Source: Haloferax marisrubri (lineage in GTDB: Archaea > Halobacteriota > Halobacteria > Halobacteriales > Haloferacaceae). From it: a stretch of DNA of 64,000 bases. This document shows positions 27,153 through 35,762 of the stretch, in pieces. The first letter of the stretch is position 1. Every line of letters starts with the position of its first letter. Under the pieces are notes generated by a model. It worked only from the letters and a program-made list of their open reading frames with translations, searched no databases and was not told the origin of the DNA. The stretch is from positions 124,001 through 188,000 of the forward strand of contig NZ_LOPW02000010.1 in assembly GCF_001469875.2 (NCBI RefSeq). Direction: 5' to 3'. The position numbers and the translations under genes were made by a program.

Positions 27153-27176
27153 CTCGCCCTGCCTCCCGCCGAGTCG

Positions 27177-27386
27177 CTACTCGTTCCGCTCGTCGGAGTA
27201 GATCCAGCCGAGCGTCGCGACGACGCCGAAACCGACGACGAACACCGCGCCCTCGACCCAGTTCGGCTCGCCGGACCACGAGGCGACGAGGAACCAGACG
27301 ACTCCGGCGACGACTGCCAGCGGCGTGCTGTATCGGAGCGCCGCGAGGATATCGGTCACGACCGACTCGACGCGCTCCGGTCGCAA
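27177..27386 (-). CDS. Small membrane protein
   Basis: 69 residues, two helices (PLAVVAGVVWFLVASW and GAVFVVGFGVVATLGWIYS) with a basic start (MRPERVESVV) and acidic end. Follows a second small membrane protein gene after 34 bases; the two and the PhnP-like gene are likely co-transcribed. No family recognised. Confidence 0.65.
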   Translation of the reverse strand: MRPERVESVVTDILAALRYSTPLAVVAGVVWFLVASWSGEPNWVEGAVFVVGFGVVATLGWIYSDERNE

Positions 27387-27420
27387 AACCGCACCGGACC
27401 GCCGGGTTCGCTCCCGGGCC

Positions 27421-27633
27421 TCACTCCGCGTCGGCCCGCCGCTCCATGTAGTTCCAGTAGGTGACGAGCGCGACGCCGATGACGGCGACGAAAACGACCT
27501 GGACGACGACGCCGAAGACGTCCAGTTGGCCCGTATCGACGTACGTCAGGACGAAGTTGCCCGCGGCCGCGACGACACCGGCGACCATGAGATACCTGAA
27601 CGCCTTGTCCTCGGCGACGGTTCGCAGTTTCAC
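27421..27633 (-). CDS. Small membrane protein
   Basis: 70 residues, two helices (FRYLMVAGVVAAAGNFVLTYV and DVFGVVVQVVFVAVIGVALVTYW) and a charged tail (NYMERRADAE). Its ATG overlaps the last 4 bases of the PhnP-like gene (ATGA), a sign of coupled translation. Function unknown. Confidence 0.7.
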   Translation of the reverse strand: MKLRTVAEDKAFRYLMVAGVVAAAGNFVLTYVDTGQLDVFGVVVQVVFVAVIGVALVTYWNYMERRADAE

Positions 27634-28454
27634 AGTTCGTACACCTCGCCGTCGACCGCCAGCGGCTCTTCGAACGCCTCGTCGGCGGGGTAGAAGTGCG
27701 CCACGTGGACGAGGCGGGTCTCGTCGGCGTTCAGTTCCTCGCCGAGCGCGATAGCTCCCTCGCGGGTCATGTGCTTCGTGCCGAAGGTCCGTGCGACGCC
27801 GTTTTCGTCGTAGTCGTCGCCGCCGATGGGGTGGTACTCGCAGACCGACGCGGGGACGATAGCCTCGGCGAGAAGCAGGTCGGGGTCACGGAGCACGTCG
27901 CGGGACTCCTCGGGGATGGCGTAGGTGGAATCGCCGGACAGCGAGAGCTTCGCGCCCGTCTCGGGGTCCTCGATGGCGACGCCGTAACAGACCAGCGGCG
28001 GGTGGACGACCGGCACGAACGTCACGTCGAGACCGCAGGCGCGGAACGACTCGAACGGCGTCTGGTCTTCGACCGAGATGCGGTCGAGGTAGTCGAACTT
28101 CGAGCGAATCGCGTCGGCGACGCTCTCGCCCGTGACCGGGTCGGTCTCGTTGGCGGCGTGGACCGCGAGGTCGTCGAGGAGGCGGTAGACGTTCCCGAGG
28201 CCGTCGAGATGGTCGAAGTGGATGTGGGTTACGAGGGCCTCGTCGGGAAGCGGCACGTCCTGCGTGAGAAACTGATGGCGGAAGTCGGGGCTGAAGTCCA
28301 CGAGGAGCGACTCGCCGGTCCGCTCGTTTTGCACGTGGACGGAAAAGCGCGTCCGCTCGATGCCTCGCTCGCGGGCCGCGAGGCAGGTCTCGCAGTCGCA
28401 CCCGACGGTGGGCGTGCCGGTCGTGTCGCCGGTCCCGAGGAGGGTCACGCGCAT
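27630..28454 (-). CDS. PhnP-like metallo-beta-lactamase-fold phosphodiesterase
   Basis: 274 residues from the second Met of the frame. LLGTGDTTGTPTVGCDCETC (5-24) is the PhnP opening with a structural zinc site; THIHFDH (76-82) binds the catalytic metals, with further His/Asp at SLSGDST and VHVAHFY. PhnP hydrolyses cyclic ribose phosphodiesters in phosphonate breakdown, but archaeal relatives stand alone as here, and may act on other cyclic phosphodiesters. Cytoplasmic. First of three overlapping or close genes on this strand. Confidence 0.85.
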   Translation of the reverse strand: MRVTLLGTGDTTGTPTVGCDCETCLAARERGIERTRFSVHVQNERTGESLLVDFSPDFRHQFLTQDVPLPDEALVTHIHFDHLDGLGNVYRLLDDLAVHAANETDPVTGESVADAIRSKFDYLDRISVEDQTPFESFRACGLDVTFVPVVHPPLVCYGVAIEDPETGAKLSLSGDSTYAIPEESRDVLRDPDLLLAEAIVPASVCEYHPIGGDDYDENGVARTFGTKHMTREGAIALGEELNADETRLVHVAHFYPADEAFEEPLAVDGEVYEL

Positions 28455-28504
28455 TGACTCAACCACGGGGGCGGCGAGGTATAAACGTGGCCGACCGCGG
28501 CGAG

Positions 28505-29116
28505 TCAGGACCGGTATATCTGCCGGAACTCGACCACGGGGTGGAACGTCCCCGAGAGCGTCGCCGCTTCGAACTGGAGGTTCGCAGTAACCGTGCGCGG
28601 AACCGCCGAGACGAGGGCCTCGAATTCGACGGACGGCGTTCGTGCTTCACCGCTCCGATTCGGCCACACCTCGTAGGCGAGCATCACTCGCCTCGCTTCC
28701 CCGTCGTCGTAGCCAATTCCTCGGCTGATATCAGCTAACGACTCGACGCCGAGTCGTTCCCGAGCCGTCGCCATCGCCTCGGTTCCTGCGATGGTCCCAC
28801 CGACTCGCGTCACCCACGACGATGCCGGTTCCCGGTCGTATATCGGCTCTTTCGTCGTTCCCGACTCGTTCACGTGTTTGCGATAACCGGTGCGTCGTCG
28901 AATCTCCGCAGTGTCCGGATAGTAGTCGTACTTCGACGAGTCTCGGTAGTCGCGCGAGATTGTAATCGGGTCACCAGAGGCGGGCGCAGGATTCGACTCC
29001 GGTTCGGGAAGGGGTGTCTCGGTGGACGGTTCGAGGTCCGACGTACACCCGGAAAGCGCCGTGAGAACCCCGCCCGCCGCAATCGTGCGAACGAATCGGC
29101 GTCTGCTGGAGGGCAT
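28505..29116 (-). CDS. Twin-arginine lipoprotein of unknown function
   Basis: 203 residues. SSRRRFVRTIAAGGVLTALSGC gives twin-arginine motif and lipobox (Cys24). A Pro/Glu-rich linker leads to a body with no domain I can name (ISRDYRDSSKYDYYPDTAEI, YEVWPNRSGEARTPSVEF). Compared with its neighbours it has more Ser, Thr, Tyr and a lower GC content, which may indicate later arrival. Likely a surface-exposed protein. Confidence 0.65.
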   Translation of the reverse strand: MPSSRRRFVRTIAAGGVLTALSGCTSDLEPSTETPLPEPESNPAPASGDPITISRDYRDSSKYDYYPDTAEIRRRTGYRKHVNESGTTKEPIYDREPASSWVTRVGGTIAGTEAMATARERLGVESLADISRGIGYDDGEARRVMLAYEVWPNRSGEARTPSVEFEALVSAVPRTVTANLQFEAATLSGTFHPVVEFRQIYRS

Positions 29117-29166
29117 CGGCTCGCCGTTTGCGGCCCACTAGTAAATGTTTTGTCAGAAAGGGAGCG

Positions 29167-30585
29167 TTACTGCGCCGCGCCGGCGTCTTTCTGCGTCTCG
29201 CCTTCGTGTTCGTCCGCGTGGTCGTGGTCGTGGTCGTGGTCGTGACCGTCGTCCGAACCCGACCCCGCGACGAGTTCCGACGAGTCGGACATCATGTCGA
29301 GGTTCTTCAGGTTGTCACGCTCTTCGAAGTCGGCGACGGCTTCCAGCAGGTCGTCCTGCGTGAGTTCCATCCGCTCTTCGGTGAGCGCTTCGAGGACGGC
29401 CTCGCGGAGGACGAGTCGGAGGTCGGAGCCGGTGAGGCCCTCCGTCACGTCGGCGATGGCCGAGGGGTCGAACTCGTCGATGTCCATCCGGTTCGTGATG
29501 ACCCGAAGGATGTCGGCGCGCATCCCGCGGTCCGGCTTGGGGAAGTTGACGATTTCGTCGAAGCGCCGCCACGCCGCCGAGTCGAGCTGGTCGGGGTGGT
29601 TGGTCGCGCCGATGAGGATGACCTCGTCACGAATCAGCGAGATGTCGTCGATGCTCTTGAGCAGCGTGTTGACCGCGCGCTTGAGCGCCGCGTGCTCGTC
29701 CGACCGGCGGGTCTTCGCCACCGAGTCGAACTCGTCGATAAAGAGGATACACGGCGACAGCCGCTTTGCCACTTCGAAGGTCTTCTCGACGTTCTTGGCC
29801 GTCTCGCCGAGGTACTGACTCGTAATCATCGAGAGCTTCACCTCGACGAACGGGAGGCCGAGCTCGTGGGCGAGCGCCCGCGAGACGGTGGTCTTGCCGG
29901 TCCCCGGCGGCCCGACGAAGAGGATTTTCCCGATTTCACGGAGGCCGATGTCCGCGAGGTACTCGCGGTGCTCGATGGCCTTCATCAACTTGTGAATCTC
30001 ACCTTCCTGGTCCGTCGTGAGCACGAGGTCGTCGAGGGTCATCTCGATTTCCTCGGGCGCGCGGACCTGCACGAGGTCGAGCATCTCGGCGTCGTCCTCG
30101 TCGTCGAAGTACTCGTCCAGCAGGCTGTCTATCCACACGCGGTCGGCGTGAATCGGCCGGGTCTGTTCTCTCGCGTCCGCGTGGGTCACGTCCACGTCGT
30201 CTCGGTCCTCGACCGACTTCGCGACCGTCGGGTTCGTCACGAGCCGGTCGTAGTCGGCTCGTTTGACGAACCACTCCAGCGCCATCTCGGGTTGCGTCAG
30301 CGAGAGGCGGCCGGAGAAGTCCTCACGTTGGGTGAACATGAGGTCGGAAATCGCGTCCCAGGGGTGTTCGACACCGGTCGCCTTCCGCGCGACGGACTCG
30401 GTCACAACGAGCGGTCGCTCGATGCCGGCCATCGACGAGTCGTCCTCGTCGCCGTCGTCCTCGGCGTCCGCCCAGAAGACGCGTCGATACCGCGGGGGAA
30501 GGTCGTTTTCGTCAAGCGTTCGGTCGTCGGTGTAGAGGTGGGCCGTCAGCAGAAACTCGACAACCTCGAGCGCCCGTTCACTCAT
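29167..30585 (-). CDS. AAA ATPase with His-rich tail
   Basis: 472 residues. N-terminal ~180 residues are a family-specific domain (ERALEVVEFLLTAHLYTDD). The AAA module has Walker A GPPGTGKTT (225-233), Walker B ILFIDEFD (~275-282), sensor 1 GATN and arginine-finger region WRRFDEIVNFP, close to Cdc48/proteasome-activating ATPases. The C-terminus carries four consecutive HD repeats then HADEHEGE (~450-465), a likely metal-binding tail. Start chosen at MSERAL since the longer frame crosses the promoter region. The substrate is unknown; a chaperone or unfoldase role fits the fold. Confidence 0.88.
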   Translation of the reverse strand: MSERALEVVEFLLTAHLYTDDRTLDENDLPPRYRRVFWADAEDDGDEDDSSMAGIERPLVVTESVARKATGVEHPWDAISDLMFTQREDFSGRLSLTQPEMALEWFVKRADYDRLVTNPTVAKSVEDRDDVDVTHADAREQTRPIHADRVWIDSLLDEYFDDEDDAEMLDLVQVRAPEEIEMTLDDLVLTTDQEGEIHKLMKAIEHREYLADIGLREIGKILFVGPPGTGKTTVSRALAHELGLPFVEVKLSMITSQYLGETAKNVEKTFEVAKRLSPCILFIDEFDSVAKTRRSDEHAALKRAVNTLLKSIDDISLIRDEVILIGATNHPDQLDSAAWRRFDEIVNFPKPDRGMRADILRVITNRMDIDEFDPSAIADVTEGLTGSDLRLVLREAVLEALTEERMELTQDDLLEAVADFEERDNLKNLDMMSDSSELVAGSGSDDGHDHDHDHDHADEHEGETQKDAGAAQ

Positions 30586-30934
30586 CCCCCAGAAATTGCC
30601 CGGGGAGACGCATAAGAGCGTCGGAGCGCCGCCGCGTGGTGCGCGCGACCGAACTACCCCGATGGCAAGGAACGCGGCACAGAACCGCGGTGGTCCGTTA
30701 ATTTCTGAAAAACAATTCAAAAACATATCCTAAAACGGACGAATTACGCGATTATATTCCTTCCATACGTTTGTATATTGTCTCTTTATTCAGAATATGT
30801 GGGGAAAATATTGCTTCTTAAACGATTAGGTCTTTATGGTTATCTTCCGCCACTGTGAGCCAAGAAAGTGAAATGATATTCACGAACGGCACGGGATACT
30901 TGCCCGAATGCGGTACATTCGACGCGGACGGTAG
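30586..30934. promoter_or_regulatory. 349-base divergent intergenic region, nitrate reductase promoter
   Basis: No gene. 30700-30850 is strikingly AT-rich compared with the window. It contains the palindrome TATTCAGAATA (30787-30797), followed after six bases by a TATA-like AAAATATT. A leader of about 100 bases would then precede nasA. A second TATA-like TTTATGG lies near 30832. Confidence 0.6.
30787..30797. promoter_or_regulatory. Palindromic motif TATTCNGAATA, nasA promoter
   Basis: TATTCAGAATA, immediately upstream of a TATA-like AAAATATT. The same 11-bp motif with the same spacing to a TATA box is found before nasD (33834-33844). Candidate operator for control of nitrate assimilation. 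Confidence 0.55.
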
Positions 30935-33049
30935 GTGGTGAATCGCGTGGCGAAACAAGTCCCGACGACCTGTATGCGCTGTGCTGTCGGCTGTGGCCAC
31001 GTCCATCTCGGTTCCGACACGGCGTACGGCCTCGACGCGGTCCGGGGGGACCCCTCGCACCCCGTGAACAACGGGCTGGCCTGCGGTCGCGGCATCCGTG
31101 AGTCGGCCGACCCGGACGGGTCGTGGCTCACGCGACCGCTCGTCAGGGAAAACGGCGAACTCCGTCAGACCTCGTGGTCGGACGCGCTCGCGCGCGTCGG
31201 CGACGCCATCACCGACGCGATGGCCGACGACCCCGACGAGGTCGCCGTCCTCGGGAGCGGCCAACAGACGAACGAGGCCGCCTACGCCCTCGGAAAACTC
31301 GCCCGCGGCGGTATCGGCACCCGAAACTACGACGCGAACACGACGCTCTGTATGGCGAGCGCGGTCAAAGCCTACTACCGCGCCTTCGGCAGCGACGCGC
31401 CGCCGCCGACCTACGACGACATCCCCGAGGCGGAGACGCACCTCGTCTGGGGGGCGAACCCGGCCGTCGCCCACCCCGTGATGTTCCGGTGGATTCGCCA
31501 GTCGGCCGACGACGGCGACCTCGTCGTCGTCGACCCCGTCGAGACGAAGACCGCGGGGGTCGCCGACGACCACGTCGCCATCGACCCCGGCGGCGACCTC
31601 GCGTTGGCGCAGGCGGTTCTCGGCCATCTGGTCGAGACCGACCGCGTGGACGAGTCGTTCGTCGCGGAACACACCGAGGGGTTCGACCGAGTCGTCGACG
31701 AACTCCCCCCGGTCGAGGAGGCGGCGTCGGACGCCGGCGTCACCCTCGACGAGGTCGAGAAACTGGCGTCGCTCCTCGACGCGCCCACGCTCGTCTACTG
31801 GGGCATGGGCGTCAACCAGAGCGTTCGCGGCACCGCGACCGCCGGCGCGCTCGTGAACCTCTGTCTCGCTTCCGGGAACCTCGGCCCCGGTTCCGGCCCC
31901 TTCTCGCTCACCGGACAGGCGAACTCGATGGGCACCCGCGTCGTCTCCTCGAAGGGGACGTGGCCCGGCCACCGACCGTTCGAACACCCGGACCACCGCC
32001 GGACCGTCGCCGAGGCGTGGGACGTGCCCGTCTCTCGGCTCCCTGACGACAACGGACCGGGACCGGTCGGCATGTTCGAGTCGTCGCCGTCGGTCGTCTG
32101 GACCGTCGCGACCAACCCGCTCGCCGGGTTCCCGGACGCGACGGCCGCCCGCGAGGTGCTCGAAGACTCCTTCCTCGTCGTGCAGGACGCCTTCCGGTCC
32201 GAGACGGTCGAACTCGCCGACGTGGTGCTCCCCGCGGCGACGTGGGGCGAGTCCGAGGGGACCACGATGAACATGGAGCGGACGGTCTCGCGGGTCCGCC
32301 CGGCCACCGAGACGCCGCCGGGCGTCAGGCAGGACCTCGACATCATCGCCGACGTGGCCGCCCGCGTCGCGCCCGGACTGCTCCCGAGACCGTCCGTCTC
32401 GCCGAGCGACCTGTTCGACGAGTTCGCCGCCCTCACCGAGGGCACCGACGCCGACTGCTCGGGGCTCTCGTACACCCGACTCGACGGCGAGCGCGCCGTC
32501 CGCTGGCCCGCGCCGGACCCGACGAGCGAGGGCGGCTACCGCTACTACGACGCCGGCGACGGGGAGTCGGGTGACCCGACGTGGTCGTTCCCGACGGCGT
32601 CCGGGAAGGCGCAGTTCAGCGCGCTCTCCGGGTCGTCGCTCCCCGAACCCGCCGACGAGTCGTACCCGCTGACGCTCACGACCGGCCGCGAGGCCGACGG
32701 GTACAACACCGGGGTTCGCACGCGGAGCGACACGCCGGACCAGCCGGTCGCCCGCGCGCATCCCGACACTATCGACGCGCACCGCGACGCGGTCGCCGAC
32801 CCCGAGGGCGACCGCCGAACCACCGTCGTCTCCCGTCGGGCGTCGGTCCCGGTGACGCTCGACCCCGACGACGCCGTCCCGCCGGGCCTCGTCTGGCTCT
32901 CTATCCACCATCCTATGACTAACCGACTCACCAGCCCTGCGGTCGACCCGCAGTCGAACGAACCGAACTTCAAGCAGTGCGCTGTCCGCCTCGAACACCC
33001 GGAGACGACCGCCGCGTCCGACAGCCTCGTGGCGGAGGTGAGCGACTGA
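30935..33049 (+). CDS. nasA: Assimilatory nitrate reductase, catalytic subunit
   Basis: 704 residues from a GTG (a second GTG follows directly). TCMRCAVGCG and LACGRG supply Cys13, Cys16, Cys20 and Cys50 for a 4Fe-4S cluster; ANTTLCMASAV near residue 145 carries the likely Mo-ligand Cys; then FSLTGQANSMGTRVV, LADVVLPAATWGESEGTTMNMERTVSRV and, from ~590, the molybdopterin-dinucleotide binding domain (LTLTTGREADGYNTGVRTR). It reduces nitrate to nitrite in the cytoplasm, with ferredoxin as likely electron donor. First gene of the nas cluster, preceded by an AT-rich regulated-looking promoter. No cytochrome or membrane anchor, so assimilatory rather than respiratory. Confidence 0.94.
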   Translation: MVNRVAKQVPTTCMRCAVGCGHVHLGSDTAYGLDAVRGDPSHPVNNGLACGRGIRESADPDGSWLTRPLVRENGELRQTSWSDALARVGDAITDAMADDPDEVAVLGSGQQTNEAAYALGKLARGGIGTRNYDANTTLCMASAVKAYYRAFGSDAPPPTYDDIPEAETHLVWGANPAVAHPVMFRWIRQSADDGDLVVVDPVETKTAGVADDHVAIDPGGDLALAQAVLGHLVETDRVDESFVAEHTEGFDRVVDELPPVEEAASDAGVTLDEVEKLASLLDAPTLVYWGMGVNQSVRGTATAGALVNLCLASGNLGPGSGPFSLTGQANSMGTRVVSSKGTWPGHRPFEHPDHRRTVAEAWDVPVSRLPDDNGPGPVGMFESSPSVVWTVATNPLAGFPDATAAREVLEDSFLVVQDAFRSETVELADVVLPAATWGESEGTTMNMERTVSRVRPATETPPGVRQDLDIIADVAARVAPGLLPRPSVSPSDLFDEFAALTEGTDADCSGLSYTRLDGERAVRWPAPDPTSEGGYRYYDAGDGESGDPTWSFPTASGKAQFSALSGSSLPEPADESYPLTLTTGREADGYNTGVRTRSDTPDQPVARAHPDTIDAHRDAVADPEGDRRTTVVSRRASVPVTLDPDDAVPPGLVWLSIHHPMTNRLTSPAVDPQSNEPNFKQCAVRLEHPETTAASDSLVAEVSD

Positions 33050-33105
33050 TGGCGCTCGTCGCCGCCGGCGGACGGCCTTGCGAACTCGAACGCACCGCCG
33101 CCTGA
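33049..33105 (+). CDS. Possible 18-residue coupling ORF between nasA and mobA
   Basis: The ATG overlaps the nasA stop (TGATG) and the stop ends two bases before the mobA-like ATG. The peptide would be MALVAAGGRPCELERTAA. It may only pass ribosomes from nasA to the next gene, or be a remnant; protein evidence is absent. Confidence 0.25.
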   Translation: MALVAAGGRPCELERTAA

Positions 33106-33107
33106 GA

Positions 33108-33740
33108 ATGGCAGACGCGTCGCACCCCCACCTCGACACCGGCCGCGCGGGCATCATCCTCGCCGGCGGCCGGTCGACCAGATTCGGCGGCATAGACAAG
33201 GCGACGGCCACCGTCGGCGGCCAGCCCATGATTCACCGGGTCGCCGCCTCGCTCGACCCCGTCGTCGACGAACTCATCGTCAACTGCCGCGCCGAACAGC
33301 GCGACTCGCTCGCCGGCGCGCTCTTGGACTTCGACGTCCAGTTCGCGGAGGACCCGCACCCCGACCGAGGCCCCGTCTTCGGCCTCCGAACCGCACTCCG
33401 GGCGACGAGCGCCGAGTACGCGGCCGTCCTCCCGTGCGACATGCCGCTCGTCCCGAGCGGGTTCATCTCACACCTCTTCGGCCGCCTGCAGGGCGGCGCC
33501 GGCGTCGTCCCGAGAGTCTCCGAGACGACCCAACCGCTGCCCGCGGTCATCCACTGCCGCGCCGGCGTGGTCGCCTGCACCGACACCATCCGCGACGGCG
33601 ACGAGCGCCTGCAGGCCGTCATGTCCGCGCTCGACGCCACCGTCCTCGACGACCGCGAAGTGGAGGCTCACGCCGGAACGCACGCGTTTCACAACGTGAA
33701 CTCCTTCGACGACTTGCGCGCGCTCACCGTTCGTCGGTGA
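33108..33740 (+). CDS. Molybdenum cofactor guanylyltransferase (MobA-like)
   Basis: 210 residues. GIILAGGRSTRFGG at 15-28 with Lys31 is the nucleotidyltransferase loop; VLPCDMPLVP carries the metal Asp, and FHNVNSFDDL is the usual C-terminal block. MobA attaches GMP to Mo-molybdopterin to give the bis-MGD cofactor needed by NasA. The place next to nasA matches nasC of Haloferax nitrate gene clusters (established for H. mediterranei). Start MADASH is preferred over an upstream ATG at 33078, which overlaps the possible coupling ORF. Confidence 0.88.
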   Translation: MADASHPHLDTGRAGIILAGGRSTRFGGIDKATATVGGQPMIHRVAASLDPVVDELIVNCRAEQRDSLAGALLDFDVQFAEDPHPDRGPVFGLRTALRATSAEYAAVLPCDMPLVPSGFISHLFGRLQGGAGVVPRVSETTQPLPAVIHCRAGVVACTDTIRDGDERLQAVMSALDATVLDDREVEAHAGTHAFHNVNSFDDLRALTVRR

Positions 33741-33833
33741 ACCGCGTTCGAGGCCCATACCACATTATCTTCCATTACATTAGATTTAGATTGTCGAATA
33801 AACAGTCGATTATCTGCACAGAATACGACCTTA

Positions 33834-33844
33834 TATTCGGAATA
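33834..33844. promoter_or_regulatory. Palindromic motif TATTCNGAATA, nasD promoter
   Basis: TATTCGGAATA, which extends to a 13-bp perfect ATATTC-G-GAATAT, five bases upstream of TTATAAAA. Twin of the nasA motif. Confidence 0.55.
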
Positions 33845-33976
33845 TCTGGTTATAAAATGGACGAATAGTCCGTATGGCGTCGATTTCTACACATTATCAA
33901 CGAATACTCTTATGAACCTCTATCGAGTCGTGTTATCACGAAACATGACCAAGTTCGGAAACAAACGCACACAAAT

Positions 33977-33994
33977 AGTGGACAATTGCCCACT
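33977..33994. promoter_or_regulatory. 18-bp near-perfect palindrome before nasD
   Basis: AGTGG-a-CAATTG-c-CCACT, with one mismatched pair, ending 11 bases before the nasD ATG. It lies in the transcribed leader, so it may act as a hairpin in RNA or as an operator in DNA. Confidence 0.45.
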
Positions 33995-34005
33995 GGTGGT
34001 CGGTA

Positions 34006-35760
34006 ATGGCGAGTAAGAAGGAAGCGTGGAAGTCGGAACTGTACGGCGACGAGGTTCGCGAGAAAATCGAGGAGTTCGCGGAAAAGGGGGTCGACGCCAT
34101 CCCCGAAGACGAGCGCGACAAGTGGTTCACCCGCTTCAAGTTCTGGGGCGTCTTCCAGCAGCGGACGGGCCAGGACTCGTACTTCATGATGCGGCTGACG
34201 AACGCCAACGGCGTCCTCGACCCGGGTCAACTTCGGGCCATCGGTGAGGTTGCGCGCGACTACGCCTCCGGCCCCGTCGAGAACCCCGAGTTCGGCGACG
34301 CGTGGGTCGACCTGACGACCCGCCAGTCGATTCAGCTCCACTGGCTCGAACTCGAAGACATCCCCGAGGTCTGGGAGAAGCTCGAAGCGGCGGGCGTCTC
34401 CTCGCGGTCCGCCGGCGGCGACACCATGCGGAACATCACCGGCTGTCCGGTCGCCGGCCGCGACAAGCACGAACTCGTCGAGTCCCAGCCGCTTCTCGAC
34501 CGCTTCCAGGAGGACCTCCGCGGGAACGACGCCCTGTCGAACATGCCGCGGAAGTTCAACATCAGCGTCACCGGCTGTCGCGAGGGCTGCGCACAGGACT
34601 CGATAAACGACGTGGGGCTCGAACCCGCGAAGAAAGAAATCGACGGCGAGACGGTCACCGGCTTCAACGTCCGCGTCGGCGGCGGCCTCGGCTCTCGAAA
34701 GCCGCGCGTCGCCCGCGACCTCGACATCTTCGTCGCCGACGAGGACCGCGCTTACGAGGTCGTCCGCGGCTTCGTCGAACTCTACCACGAACACGGCAAC
34801 CGCGACGTTCGGGCCCGCGCCCGCAGTCGCTTCTTCGTGGACGAGTGGGGAACGGAGAAGATTCGCGACCTGCTTCAGGAGGAGTACGTCGACTTCGAAC
34901 TCCAGTCTGCGGGCGAGAACATCCGCGACGAGTACACCTACAACGCGGGCCGCCCGGAGTCCGACGGGAAACACGACCACATCGGCGTCCACGAGCAGGC
35001 TAACGGCGACTACTACGTCGGCCTCAGCGTCGCCGTCGGCCGACTCACGGCGTCCGACGCCATCGAACTGGCCGACATCGCCGACGAGTACGGCTCCGGC
35101 GAGGTCCGCCTCACCCGTCGTCAGAACCCGCTTCTGATGGACGTGCCGGAGGAGAAGCTCGACGACCTGCTCGCAGAGCCGCTCCTCGGAAAACACACGC
35201 CCGTCCCGAACCCGTTCCAGCGCGGCACGGTCGCCTGCACCGGCACGGAGTTCTGCTCGCTCGCGCTCACGGAGACGAAGGCCCGGACCGCCCGGATGCT
35301 CCGGTGGCTCCGCGACAACGTGGACGTGCCCGACGACGTGAGCCAACTGAAGATTCACTACTCCGGCTGTACCGCCGACTGCGGGCAGGCGAACACGGCC
35401 GACATCGGCCTGTTCGGCATGCGCGCCCAGAAGGACGGCGAGATGGTCGAGGCCATGGACATCGGCGTCGGCGGCGGCATCGGCGAGGAGCCGTCGTTCG
35501 TCGAGTGGATTCAACAGCGCATCCCGGCGGACGAGGTGCCGGGTGCCATCGCCTCGCTCGTGGAGGCGTTCGCGGAGCGCCGCGAGCCCGGACAGACGTT
35601 CCGCGAGTGGGTCGAAGCCGAGGGGACCGAGGCGGTCACCGAGTACTGCGTCCCCGAGGAGACGGACTTCGAAGCGCCGTACATGCACGACGCGAAGCAG
35701 TCGTGGTACCCGTTCGCCGAGGACGAAGCGCAGTCCGAACAGACGGTCACGAGCGACTGA
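34006..35760 (+). CDS. nasD: Ferredoxin-nitrite reductase
   Basis: 584 residues of the nitrite/sulphite reductase family, with two repeated halves. Siroheme/4Fe-4S region: CTGTEFCSLALTETK and HYSGCTADCGQANTADIGLFG supply the four Cys. The first half has NITGCPVAGRDKHELV and SVTGCREGCAQDSINDVGLE. It reduces nitrite to ammonium with six electrons from ferredoxin in the cytoplasm, completing nitrate assimilation. Sulphite reductase is an alternative reading of the family, but its place next to nasA favours nitrite. Own promoter region with a TATTCNGAATA palindrome; followed two bases later by a small gene. Confidence 0.93.
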   Translation: MASKKEAWKSELYGDEVREKIEEFAEKGVDAIPEDERDKWFTRFKFWGVFQQRTGQDSYFMMRLTNANGVLDPGQLRAIGEVARDYASGPVENPEFGDAWVDLTTRQSIQLHWLELEDIPEVWEKLEAAGVSSRSAGGDTMRNITGCPVAGRDKHELVESQPLLDRFQEDLRGNDALSNMPRKFNISVTGCREGCAQDSINDVGLEPAKKEIDGETVTGFNVRVGGGLGSRKPRVARDLDIFVADEDRAYEVVRGFVELYHEHGNRDVRARARSRFFVDEWGTEKIRDLLQEEYVDFELQSAGENIRDEYTYNAGRPESDGKHDHIGVHEQANGDYYVGLSVAVGRLTASDAIELADIADEYGSGEVRLTRRQNPLLMDVPEEKLDDLLAEPLLGKHTPVPNPFQRGTVACTGTEFCSLALTETKARTARMLRWLRDNVDVPDDVSQLKIHYSGCTADCGQANTADIGLFGMRAQKDGEMVEAMDIGVGGGIGEEPSFVEWIQQRIPADEVPGAIASLVEAFAERREPGQTFREWVEAEGTEAVTEYCVPEETDFEAPYMHDAKQSWYPFAEDEAQSEQTVTSD

Positions 35761-35762
35761 AC

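Larger units (their letters stand above)
33741..34005. promoter_or_regulatory. AT-rich promoter and leader region of nasD
   Basis: 265 bases without a gene. Includes the palindrome TATTCGGAATA (33834-33844), a TATA box TTATAAAA (33850-33857), and an imperfect palindrome at 33977-33994 near the start codon. The predicted leader is about 125 bases, long for a haloarchaeon. Confidence 0.6.

Noticed and set aside
30818-33229. Long open frame of about 800 codons antisense to nasA
   Set aside because: It is a shadow caused by high GC: it mirrors nasA codons, is rich in Arg, Val and Gly and has no recognisable domain.
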